DNA of 10,660 bases from JANQLU01 sp964434955. GTDB lineage: Bacteria > Planctomycetota > Planctomycetia > Pirellulales > Pirellulaceae. Positions 1 through 6,401 of the stretch are shown here, one piece after another. Position numbers and translations under genes: made by a program. Where the stretch lies: contig CAYSXI010000184.1 in NCBI GenBank assembly GCA_964434955.1, positions 1 to 10,660 of the forward strand, written 5' to 3'. Under the pieces are notes generated by a model. The model was not told where the DNA came from. It searched no databases and was given only the letters and a program-made list of their open reading frames with translations. How positions within the stretch are numbered: the stretch's first letter is position 1; each line of letters starts with the position of its first letter.

Positions 1-329
1 CTCTTTTCGACTTCCTTTTTCAGTGCATTTATCTGAGCCTTTGTTTGCACCTTTGCCTGTTGCACGCGTCATCCCGTTACCGCCGGGTCTCGCGCGATAC
101 AGCGCAAAATCCCCGCCATTTCCCCCGCACCTTTTGGCCTCGAATCGTTTCCCCTCCTTGTTTCTCAACTCGACCGGCACAACCGGAACCACCGCACCCC
201 CCACCCAGCTTTCCTGATAGAAAATCTCGACGGAATCGTCACATTTTATTCAGATGTTGTATTTTTTCTTCATCGCCAAATGAACTGTTTTCCCCTCAAG
301 ACCTCTCAAACGCGATGGAACTCCCCACG
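1..329. other. Upstream region without a supported gene
   Basis: I see no convincing gene here. Open frames run through it, including an in-frame upstream extension of the next gene back to position 45, but the encoded residues (rich in Pro, Arg, Ser and His) do not look like a conserved protein. The stretch is C-rich around 190-210 and pyrimidine-rich around 240-300. It probably holds the promoter and 5' leader of the small protein that starts near 330, but I could not pick a credible -35/-10 pair. Confidence 0.5.
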
Positions 330-704
330 ATGGCTCGAAAAAAACAAGACTTGGACAAGCTGAACGAAACCGGCACACGCAAACGATCTGAGCGTCGCTC
401 AAAAAAGGAAGTAGAAGCGCCGCAGAACGAACGCCGTAAGGTTCAACGCCGCCGCCAGATTGATCCGACGACTTGCGAACGCGACTACAACAACGACGAA
501 ATTGAATTCATGCACGCTCTGGATGAATACAAACGGACCAGCGGCCGCATGTTCCCGACTTGCAGTGAGATCCTTGAAGTGTTGCAGAAGTTGGGATACC
601 GCAAGGTTGATGTTAGCGAAGAGTGCGAGTCTCCGGCGGAACCAGAAGTGGAATCCCTGGAATCGCTCGACGAAAGTCTCGAGTCGCTGGAAGAGGTACT
701 TTAA
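330..704 (+). CDS. Small charged hypothetical protein, probably planctomycete-conserved
   Basis: This encodes a 124-residue soluble protein with no signal peptide or membrane segment. The first 45 residues are strongly basic, with KKQDLDK near the start and RRKVQRRR at about 36-43. The middle (about 50-92) looks like the conserved core, with DEIEFMHALDEYKR and SGRMFPTCSEILEVLQKLGY, and is probably helical. The last 27 residues are acidic and low-complexity, built from repeated SLES/SLDES units. I recognise the core as resembling small conserved hypothetical proteins of planctomycetes, but cannot name a function; a basic arm plus an acidic tail would suit a nucleic-acid or ribosome-associated protein, which is inference. 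The start is uncertain. ATG 330 gives a typical MARKK N-terminus, ATG 315 adds five residues, and neither has a Shine-Dalgarno site. Much longer in-frame extensions to 45 are unlikely. A strong terminator follows 28 bases after the stop, so it is probably monocistronic. Confidence 0.8.
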   Translation: MARKKQDLDKLNETGTRKRSERRSKKEVEAPQNERRKVQRRRQIDPTTCERDYNNDEIEFMHALDEYKRTSGRMFPTCSEILEVLQKLGYRKVDVSEECESPAEPEVESLESLDESLESLEEVL

Positions 705-732
705 AGTTTCCCCAATAGCTCTCAGTGGTTAC

Positions 733-759
733 AAGCCCGGCAATCGCCGGGCTTTTTTT
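733..759 (+). terminator. Rho-independent terminator after the small hypothetical gene
   Basis: A perfect 9-bp stem pairs AAGCCCGGC (733-741) with GCCGGGCTT (746-754), closed by the four-base loop AATC and followed by an unbroken T-run ending at 759. It lies 28 bases downstream of the stop at 704. The stem's A/T ends would also let it work weakly on the other strand, but no minus-strand gene ends here. Confidence 0.92.
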
Positions 760-864
760 GTGGGCGAACCCAAACGCCCGCCAAAGTGTGTTGGTAATCG
801 GCATAGCGGTGGTTGGACTGTGTGAGTCTTGGCGAGACCGCTTGGTGTTGGATGGGTTTGCTCG

Positions 865-896
865 GGAGAACCACTCGCTTGCGCTTCGTGCTTGTA
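865..896 (+). repeat. Dispersed intergenic repeat, copy 1
   Basis: This contains GAACCA followed by CGCTTGCGCTTCGTGCT and a TGTA end. The same core recurs at 957-981 and in three copies at 10313-10557, always outside genes and always in this orientation. It differs from the commonest version by one base (T for C at the fifth base of the core). Confidence 0.85.
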
Positions 897-956
897 CCGT
901 AGAGAACAATCGATCGCGATTCGCGCTTGAAGGGTGTGGAAGGTAAGTGCCTGATA

Positions 957-981
957 CACTCGCTCGCGCTTCGTGCTTGTA
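957..981 (+). repeat. Dispersed intergenic repeat, copy 2
   Basis: This carries the exact core CGCTCGCGCTTCGTGCT, preceded by CACT or similar and followed by TGTA. It lacks the GAACCA lead-in seen in copy 1 and in two of the three right-flank copies. It lies 92 bases after copy 1 in the same orientation. Confidence 0.85.
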
Positions 982-1038
982 GGTTGTGGTGGCGTGTTTT
1001 CACGCTGTCTTTGCACACGAATTGGCTCGTTGAAACCT

Positions 1039-1119
1039 CGATCGCCTTGGTAACCCGATCGCCTTGGTGATTTGTGCCCGCCTTCGTCTTGGTGATTTGT
1101 TCCCGCCATCGACTTGGTG
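1039..1119 (+). repeat. Imperfect 25-base tandem repeat
   Basis: Four successive units share a TCG-CTTGGT core: ATCGCCTTGGT at 1041, the same at 1058, TTCGTCTTGGT at 1083 and ATCGACTTGGT at 1108. The two middle units are followed by GATTTGTGCCCGC and GATTTGTTCCCGC, giving a period near 25 bases. The first unit is shortened to about 17 bases. There is no coding content. Confidence 0.75.
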
Positions 1120-1137
1120 CATACGCGGCCTCGATAT

Positions 1138-1179
1138 ATCGACGTTGAACCGGAATCCATCGTCGTTGGACCGGAACCG
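1138..1179 (+). repeat. Imperfect 21-base direct repeat
   Basis: Two adjacent 21-base units begin ATCGACGTTGAACCGGAA (1138) and ATCGTCGTTGGACCGGAA (1159). They lie about 130 bases upstream of the lipoprotein start. Three GGA triplets occur in this stretch; whether that matters is unknown. Confidence 0.65.
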
Positions 1180-1309
1180 GCAAAGAGCTACCGAATGCGG
1201 GACGTTCAGCTAGCAAACTCCGATTCCACTGCACTTGTCCTGACTTGAGGATTTTCCTACTTTCCTTCCGATTTTCCCGGAAAAAAATCTTCAATCATTG
1301 ACCCAAGAC

Positions 1310-2086
1310 ATGTCCAGCGAACACCCAGAAACCAAAAAGCGTTTACGAAATACCGCAGCAGGGCACGTTCTCGTTCTCGTTGCGGCTTTCGTGCTGTTTT
1401 TCAGCTCGGGCTGCAATCTTGCCTCCAACGGCAATAACCTGCAGGGAAAACGGTTCTTCAAAGTCGGTGACTACAACCGGGCGGTCACGAGTTTCCAAAA
1501 GGGAATTACCAACAATCCTCGGAACGCCGATTCGTACTACAACCTGGGCGCCGTTTATCACGAGTTGGCCAAGCGAAATCAGAACAACGCCTATTTGCCC
1601 TACGCGGAGAACTACTATCGTCAGGCAATTCAACTGAACGATCAGCACGTCGAGGCCCATCGCTCCCTTGCCGTTTTGCTGGTTGAAACACAGCGGCAGA
1701 ACCACGGATTCGACCTGATTCGAACTTGGCAACAACGCCACCCAAACTCACCGGAACCCCTCATCGAGTTGGCTCGACTTCATCAAGAATTCGGCGACGA
1801 ACCGCGAGCGGTTCAGTACCTGGCCGATGCCATTGGAATCGATGGCCGCAATGCGCGGGCTCACAAAGCCATGGCAGTGATTCGCGAAAAGCAGGGCCAA
1901 TATCACTTGGCGCTGGACAACTACATTCGTTCCTATCAATCGAACAACATGCAGCCCGACGTGTCGCAAAGAATCGCGGCGCTGCAGTCTCGGTTGCAAA
2001 CCGCGAGTCTGCCCAACTATCAATTCCAGAATCGCCAAAGTGCGATCAACCAACCGGGATCGGCTCGCCAATACGTGCCCAGGTAA
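1310..2086 (+). CDS. TPR-repeat lipoprotein
   Basis: This encodes a 258-residue secreted lipoprotein made of tetratricopeptide repeats. The N-terminus has a basic segment (TKKRLR), a hydrophobic core at about 19-31 (HVLVLVAAFVLFF) and a lipobox-like SSGC, so Cys35 should be lipidated after signal peptidase II cleavage. The -3 residue is Ser rather than the usual Leu, so lipidation is likely but not certain. About five TPR-like helical pairs follow (roughly 46-75, 76-115, 116-148, 150-181 and 183-214), with typical GDYNRAVTSFQKGI, YNLGAVYHEL and QYHLALDNYIRSY signatures. The tail (about 225-258) is Gln/Asn-rich and probably unstructured. Such proteins act as assembly scaffolds in the periplasm or outer membrane; the partner here is unknown. 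ATG 1310 is preferred over an in-frame TTG at 1298, which adds four residues; neither has a clear Shine-Dalgarno site. The gene stands alone and converges on sufD. Confidence 0.88.
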   Translation: MSSEHPETKKRLRNTAAGHVLVLVAAFVLFFSSGCNLASNGNNLQGKRFFKVGDYNRAVTSFQKGITNNPRNADSYYNLGAVYHELAKRNQNNAYLPYAENYYRQAIQLNDQHVEAHRSLAVLLVETQRQNHGFDLIRTWQQRHPNSPEPLIELARLHQEFGDEPRAVQYLADAIGIDGRNARAHKAMAVIREKQGQYHLALDNYIRSYQSNNMQPDVSQRIAALQSRLQTASLPNYQFQNRQSAINQPGSARQYVPR

Positions 2087-2218
2087 AGCACGGCACCATC
2101 GCCTGGACCTGCGTCGATTGGTTTGAATGTCGAGTCGCTTGAATCGAATGGCGAAGGGAAGGCAAACATCGTCACCGACCCACGTCCGACATTCAACTCA
2201 TATGCCTATGAACAAGCT

Positions 2219-3526
2219 CTACTCGTATTCCCGAACGCGTCGGGAAATGGCCGATCCCAAAGCTTCTCGCACCGATTCAATCGTGATCCGATCAAAGATC
2301 TGCTGGAAGAAACCGGTAACGATCATTTGAATCGCTTCTTTGCGAGTGAATCCACGACTGCGTGCGTAAAAAATGAGTTCCTCATCGACGCGGCCGCTCG
2401 TTGAGCCATGCGTGCAGCGGACATCATCAGCTTCAATCTCAAGTCCCGGGATCGAATCCGCGCGCGACTTGGTTGACAACAGCAAGTTATCATTTCGCTG
2501 GTAGCCGTCCGTCTTTTGAGCGGCTTCGTCGACTTTGATCATTCCTCGCCAAACGGTGCGGGAGTTGTCTTGCAACGCCGCCTTGTAAAGGAAATCGCTC
2601 GTGCAGTGCGGAGCACAATGGTGCTGCAACGTATGATAAGAAAGATGCTGTTTGTTCTCGGTGAACATTGTTCCGTTCACCTGGGAATGGGCTCGTTCGC
2701 CAACCAGCGCGACATGCTGATTGACCTTCGCCAACCTGGATCCGAGCGCACCAATGGTCCATTGAATCGTCGCGTCACGGCCAACCAGCGCCTTTTGATG
2801 GGCAAAATGCCAAACGCCTTGGCCCCAGTCCTGCAGATTGACGTAGCGCAAATGAGCGTCGTTTCCAACGATCAATTCGATGCCGCCGCAGTGGAAACCA
2901 CCCGCATCTCCGTGCGGACTCGCTGATTCCGCCAACAACGTGGCCTCCGCACCATCTTCGAGAATGACCAAGGTATGCGAAAAGTCGGAACCGCCGTCGG
3001 TCATGGCTGAGATGGTGTGTAGCGGCAGTTCGGCAACCACTCCGCGCGGAACGTAAAGCAGTGTCCCTGAATTCCAAAACGCGGCATGCAACGCAGCAAA
3101 GCGGTCATAGCCCATCTGGAAGGCTTTCTGCATCAGATAGGGACGCACGATGTCTTCATGTTCGGTCGCCATCTGAGCGAGAGGCCCAAACAGGATGCCT
3201 TTGGACGCCAGCTCTTCAGAAAAGTCACTGTGACGAAGTACGCTGTCGAGCGAGCTTGAGCTTCCGCCCAACTCCACGCCTTCGGAGAGCACGGCTGAAG
3301 GAAGATCACCTTGTGAATCACTGGCAAGCTTGAATCGATCCAGCTTGAACATGCGAATGTCGGTTCGCATCCACTCTTCGTCGCGTTGGCTTGGCCAGGG
3401 TAGTTCTTCGAAATGCTGCCATGCTTTCCGCCTTAAGTCCAAAAGCCACTCGGGCTCATTGCGGGAAGCCAAGAAAGCATTGAAGCCTTCAATATCAAAT
3501 GAGATTGCTGTTTCCGTTTGTGTCAT
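2219..3526 (-). CDS. sufD: Fe-S cluster assembly protein SufD
   Basis: SufD is the non-catalytic partner of SufB in the cytosolic SufBC2D scaffold, where the SufB-SufD interface is the site of cluster assembly. The product is 435 residues, normal for the family. The N-terminal helical region carries the family-typical EPEWLLDLRRKAW (about 24-36). The middle is the beta-helix core (YVPRGVVAELPLH, then VILEDGAEATLLAE). The C-terminal segment has the SufB/SufD-type motif CTHGSTSGRVDEELIFYARS, with His373 at the place of the functionally important SufD histidine of E. coli. The closest alternative family is SufB, but the SufB cysteine pair and IGHEA motif are absent here. The start is preceded by GAAAAGAA, a weak ribosome site. 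It is the last gene of the minus-strand block, 58 bases after csrA, and converges on the TPR lipoprotein with no clear terminator in the 132-base gap. Confidence 0.95.
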   Translation of the reverse strand: MTQTETAISFDIEGFNAFLASRNEPEWLLDLRRKAWQHFEELPWPSQRDEEWMRTDIRMFKLDRFKLASDSQGDLPSAVLSEGVELGGSSSSLDSVLRHSDFSEELASKGILFGPLAQMATEHEDIVRPYLMQKAFQMGYDRFAALHAAFWNSGTLLYVPRGVVAELPLHTISAMTDGGSDFSHTLVILEDGAEATLLAESASPHGDAGGFHCGGIELIVGNDAHLRYVNLQDWGQGVWHFAHQKALVGRDATIQWTIGALGSRLAKVNQHVALVGERAHSQVNGTMFTENKQHLSYHTLQHHCAPHCTSDFLYKAALQDNSRTVWRGMIKVDEAAQKTDGYQRNDNLLLSTKSRADSIPGLEIEADDVRCTHGSTSGRVDEELIFYARSRGFTRKEAIQMIVTGFFQQIFDRITIESVREALGSAISRRVREYE

Positions 3527-3584
3527 TTCTTTTCGCAGAATGGTAAGCCATCATTGGTCGTGCGAAAAAAATTTGACTTGATTC

Positions 3585-3839
3585 TTAGGAATTGCAACAA
3601 GCGGCCGACATGGATGCTCCAAATCGAACCGTTGTGACTTCTGGTTTCGAACCCGAGGTTGCCAAACTCACTTGAACCTCTTTGTCAGATTGATTGAACA
3701 GTTCGCCGCGTCGTATCGCGACTTCCTTGGGGGCATCAATCCCGATTCGAACCTGGTTCCCTTTCAACTGAGTGATGGTCACCGTGATGTTGTCGCCGAT
3801 CTGGATGGTCTGATCTTGTTTTCTGGATAAAACCAACAT
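3585..3839 (-). CDS. csrA: CsrA/RsmA carbon storage regulator (RNA-binding)
   Basis: CsrA is a small homodimeric RNA-binding protein that recognises GGA motifs in mRNA leaders and changes translation or stability. The 84-residue product starts with the hallmark MLVLSRKQDQTIQIGDNI and continues with VTITQLKGNQVRIGIDAPKE and VAIRRGELF. The RNA-contact residues Leu4, Arg6 and Arg44 are all present. Residues 1-55 form the conserved five-strand fold; E. coli CsrA is 61 residues, so about 25 residues are a C-terminal extension ending AACCNS with a Cys81-Cys82 pair. It has the best ribosome site in the operon, GAAAGGA eight bases before ATG. It lies between sufB (272 bases upstream) and sufD (58 bases downstream) on the same strand, an unusual neighbourhood, since csrA is more often near flagellar or tRNA/alaS genes. 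The identification is secure; operon membership is inferred from strand and spacing. Confidence 0.95.
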   Translation of the reverse strand: MLVLSRKQDQTIQIGDNITVTITQLKGNQVRIGIDAPKEVAIRRGELFNQSDKEVQVSLATSGSKPEVTTVRFGASMSAACCNS

Positions 3840-3847
3840 GGGTAGAT

Positions 3848-3854
3848 TCCTTTC
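3848..3854 (-). promoter_or_regulatory. csrA ribosome binding site with possible CsrA target
   Basis: On the minus strand this reads GAAAGGA, eight bases upstream of the csrA ATG. It is the clearest Shine-Dalgarno in the suf block. Because it contains AGGA, it also fits the minimal CsrA recognition core, so CsrA could block its own translation as it does in E. coli. The hairpin loop that usually presents such a site is not evident. Confidence 0.6.
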
Positions 3855-4111
3855 TCACAAAGATTTGGACTTTACATCTAAGACCGCTGCAAACTCAGGA
3901 CCATTACTACGAATCTTTAGTCAAACTCAATTTCTCACGAAAAAACACTTAAAACTGAAGCTATCAAGACAGCGAATCACGCTATCTAGCTAGCGGAACT
4001 GGTTGTAATGAATTCAAAATCGTCTCAGGTTGAAACTGTTGTCTCACAGGGCGACAACCGAAACGCGTCACACCCGAATTCAAGGTGCAAAACTTTTGTA
4101 CAGTAAGGGAC
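3855..4111 (-). other. sufB-csrA intergenic leader with small hairpins
   Basis: This gap contains no gene. I see no T-tract terminator after sufB, so read-through into csrA is possible. Three short stems are present: GTTGTC/GACAAC (4038-4043 with 4053-4058), AGCG/CGCT (3971-3974 with 3980-3983) and CGCTA/TAGCG (3980-3984 with 3991-3995). The last two share bases 3980-3983 and cannot form together. The length is enough for a separate csrA promoter, but no convincing -35/-10 pair was found. Confidence 0.45.
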
Positions 4112-5521
4112 CTAGCCGACCGAGCCTTCCATTTGAAGCTGAATTAGACGGTTGAGTTCAACCGCGTATTCCATGGGAAGCTCCTTCACCAACGGTTCGA
4201 TAAATCCGTTGACAATCATGGTGCTGGCCTCCGACTCACTCAGGCCTCGACTCATCAAGTAGAACAGCTGTTCTTCGCCGATTCGGGAAACGCTTGCTTC
4301 GTGACCGATCGATACATCCTGTTCCATGATCTCAATGTAAGGGTACGTGTCACTGCGACTTTCCGGGTCCAGAATCAGTGCATCGCAGACGACGTTGCAT
4401 CGCGAGTTCACGGCGCCTTTTTCGACCCGAGCCAACCCGCGGTAACTGCTTCGTCCGCCATCTTTCGAAATTGATTTCGAAATGATTTGTCCCGTCGTAT
4501 CCGGCGCCGCATGAACCAGCTTGGCTCCCGCGTCCTGATGCTGCCCCTTGCTGGCAAAGGCGATGGACAGGATTTCACCTCGAGCGCCAGGCTCCATCAT
4601 GTAAACCGCAGGGTACTTCATGGTCAGCTGGCTACCCAGGTTTCCGTCAACCCATTCCATGACGGCGTCCTGATAGGCGAACGCACGCTTGGTCACGAGG
4701 TTGTAGATGTTGTTCGCCCAGTTTTGAATTGTCGTGTAGCGACAACGGCCATTCTTTTTGACGACCACCTCAACGACCGCACTGTGAAGACTTTCGGAGG
4801 TGTACATCGGTGCCGTGCACCCTTCGACGTAATGCACTTGGGCGCCTTCGTCGACGATGATCAAAGTCCGCTCAAACTGACCCATGTTTTCTTCGTTGAT
4901 GCGGAAGTAGGCCTGCAGCGGGAATTCAATCTTCACGCCCGGTGGGACGTAGATAAAGGAACCACCTGACCAGACCGCCGAGTTCAACGCCGAGAACTTG
5001 TTGTCAGCCGACGGAATCACCGTGCCAAAGTACTGGCGTAGCAACTCGGGATGTTCTTTGACGGCGGTGTCGGTGTCCGTAAAGATCACGCCCTGGTTGG
5101 CCAAATCCTCTTTGAGAGAGCCGTAGACCACTTCGCTCTCAAATTGAGCCTTCACACCAGCCAGGTATTTGCGTTCGGCCTCGGGAATGCCAAGTTTCTC
5201 AAAGGTATCTTTGATTTCCTCGGGAACATCGTCCCAGGACTTGCCTTGCTCGTTGGTCGGCTTCAGGTAGTAGTAGATGTCCTGGAAATCGAGCGCAATC
5301 TCACCGCCCCACTTGGGCATTGGCTTGGACTCAAAAATCTCCAACGCTTCCAAGCGAAATTGCCGCATCCAATCCGGCTCATTCTTCATATCGGAAATCT
5401 GGTTGACGATCTCTTTGTCCAGGCCTTTGCGAGCCTTGAATACCGCTTCGGTCTCGGTACGAAAATCGTATTTATTGATGTCACCTACAACTTCATTGTC
5501 GGGTGTCAAATCAGTCGCCAT
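4112..5521 (-). CDS. sufB: Fe-S cluster assembly protein SufB
   Basis: SufB is the main scaffold subunit of SufBC2D: it accepts persulfide sulfur and builds the nascent Fe-S cluster. The product is 469 residues, normal for SufB. Family landmarks are EPDWMRQFRLEALEIFES near residue 48, YVPPGVKIEFPLQAYFRIN in the middle, FERTLIIVDEGAQVHYVEGC and the beta-helix region SSYRGLARVEKGA. The C-terminal part has CNVVC with Cys379, then IGHEASVSRIGEEQLFYLMS with His407 and Glu408. The Cys379-to-His407 spacing of 28 equals that between Cys405 and His433 of E. coli SufB, so the catalytic residues are all kept. It has no IscU-like Cys-rich insertion and no intein. The start ATG follows GAGAAAGAG, a modest ribosome site. 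It begins 58 bases after sufC and is probably cotranscribed with sufR and sufC. Confidence 0.97.
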   Translation of the reverse strand: MATDLTPDNEVVGDINKYDFRTETEAVFKARKGLDKEIVNQISDMKNEPDWMRQFRLEALEIFESKPMPKWGGEIALDFQDIYYYLKPTNEQGKSWDDVPEEIKDTFEKLGIPEAERKYLAGVKAQFESEVVYGSLKEDLANQGVIFTDTDTAVKEHPELLRQYFGTVIPSADNKFSALNSAVWSGGSFIYVPPGVKIEFPLQAYFRINEENMGQFERTLIIVDEGAQVHYVEGCTAPMYTSESLHSAVVEVVVKKNGRCRYTTIQNWANNIYNLVTKRAFAYQDAVMEWVDGNLGSQLTMKYPAVYMMEPGARGEILSIAFASKGQHQDAGAKLVHAAPDTTGQIISKSISKDGGRSSYRGLARVEKGAVNSRCNVVCDALILDPESRSDTYPYIEIMEQDVSIGHEASVSRIGEEQLFYLMSRGLSESEASTMIVNGFIEPLVKELPMEYAVELNRLIQLQMEGSVG

Positions 5522-5579
5522 GATTCTCTTTCTCAGTCAATTCAAATGTTCGTCGTTGCAGCCAGTTTGCCGAATTGGG

Positions 5580-6401
5580 TTAGCCAACCAACTCGGCGTC
5601 TTCCGTTTCGTTTTCATCGTTCGCCGCTGCCGCATCCGGATGCTGCTGGCGAATCCGCTCGTAACCTTGCGAATGCAGTTCATCCGCAAGTTCTTTGCCA
5701 CCGGTTTCGACAATTCGACCGCCCAGAATGACATGCGTGAAGTCAGGAGTGTTGTGAGCCAAAAGCTTGTCGTGATGCGTGATGATCAAAAGCCCCATCT
5801 TCTTGTGGCCAATCTCGGAGATACTCTGGCTTGCAAGTCGCACCGCATCGGCGTCCAAACCCGAGTCGGTTTCATCCAGGATCGCAAAGCTCGGTTGCAA
5901 CATGGCAAGTTGCAAAATCTCGGCGCGTTTCATTTCGCCACCCGAAAATCCGTCATTGACGTAGCGGCGAGCGAACTCGGTGTCCATCTGGAGCTGCGAC
6001 ATTTTCTCTTTTAGTTCCTTGCGAAACTCCCGCATCGGAATCAAATCTTCGCCTTCGGCACGCTCCGGGTTGCGAACGTTGGTCGTTGCATGGCGAAGGA
6101 AGTCCGCCATCTTGACGCCGGGAATGGCCATCGGCCGCTGGAAAGCCATGAAGATTCCGGCGCGAGAACGCTCATCGGCTTCCATCTCGAGAATGTCTTC
6201 GCCATTCAAAAGGATCTGGCCGCTGGTGACTTCGTAATTGGGATGCCCCATGATGACCAAACCGAGCGTGCTTTTGCCGCTTCCATTAGGCCCCATCAAA
6301 GCATGCGTTTCGCCTTTGTTGATCGAAAGATTAACGCCACGCAAAATTGGTTTGCCTTCGACCGCAACGTGCAAATCGATGATTTCAAGTTTGTCTGTCA
6401 T
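5580..6401 (-). CDS. sufC: Fe-S assembly ATPase SufC (ABC-type)
   Basis: SufC is the soluble ABC ATPase whose ATP-driven dimerisation reshapes the SufB-SufD heterodimer. The 273 residues show all ABC motifs: Walker A GPNGSGKST (37-45), Q-loop FQRP (Gln88), signature FSGGEMKR (152-159), Walker B FAILDE (172-177, catalytic Glu177), D-loop SGLD (180-183) and switch His209 in ITHH. The family-specific ETDSGLDADAV follows Walker B. E. coli SufC is about 248 residues; the extra length here is an Ala/Asp/Glu-rich C-terminal tail (about 250-273) of unknown use. The start overlaps the end of the sufR-like gene by 17 bases, which implies translational coupling, and there is no strong separate ribosome site. 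sufB follows after 58 bases. Confidence 0.97.
   Translation of the reverse strand: MTDKLEIIDLHVAVEGKPILRGVNLSINKGETHALMGPNGSGKSTLGLVIMGHPNYEVTSGQILLNGEDILEMEADERSRAGIFMAFQRPMAIPGVKMADFLRHATTNVRNPERAEGEDLIPMREFRKELKEKMSQLQMDTEFARRYVNDGFSGGEMKRAEILQLAMLQPSFAILDETDSGLDADAVRLASQSISEIGHKKMGLLIITHHDKLLAHNTPDFTHVILGGRIVETGGKELADELHSQGYERIRQQHPDAAAANDENETEDAELVG

Larger units (their letters stand above)
760..1309. other. Repeat-rich intergenic spacer
   Basis: About 550 bases lie between a terminator and the TPR lipoprotein with no supported gene. Minus-strand open frames cross it (for example 722-1294), but their products consist mainly of translated repeat (ARSASE and TKRKRV type peptides), so I reject them. 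Two dispersed repeat copies and two short tandem arrays inside it are listed separately. A third, degenerate copy of the dispersed repeat may lie at 909-931. The last 60 bases become A/T-rich and presumably carry the promoter of the lipoprotein gene; I cannot place it firmly. Confidence 0.7.

Noticed and set aside
45..329. Upstream extension of the small hypothetical gene to position 45.
   Set aside because: The extra 95 residues are low-complexity Pro/Arg/Ser/His-rich with no conserved look; the clear MARKK start at 330 (or 315) fits better.
722..1294. Overlapping minus-strand open frames across the spacer (722-1294, 729-1160, 613-909).
   Set aside because: Their products are translated repeat peptides (ARSASE, TKRKRV type), they overlap a terminator and each other, and no start signal or family similarity is seen.
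2123..2404. A 93-residue plus-strand open frame following the TPR lipoprotein.
   Set aside because: Two thirds of it is antisense to the sufD 3' end and no ribosome site or family feature supports it.
3561..3587. T-run on the minus strand after csrA as a terminator.
   Set aside because: Seven T residues are present (3570-3564) but no stem precedes them, so read-through into sufD is more likely.
5051..5731. A 226-residue plus-strand open frame, and a 245-residue one at 5277-6014.
   Set aside because: Both lie antisense to sufB and sufC, which are unambiguous; the products have no recognisable motifs.
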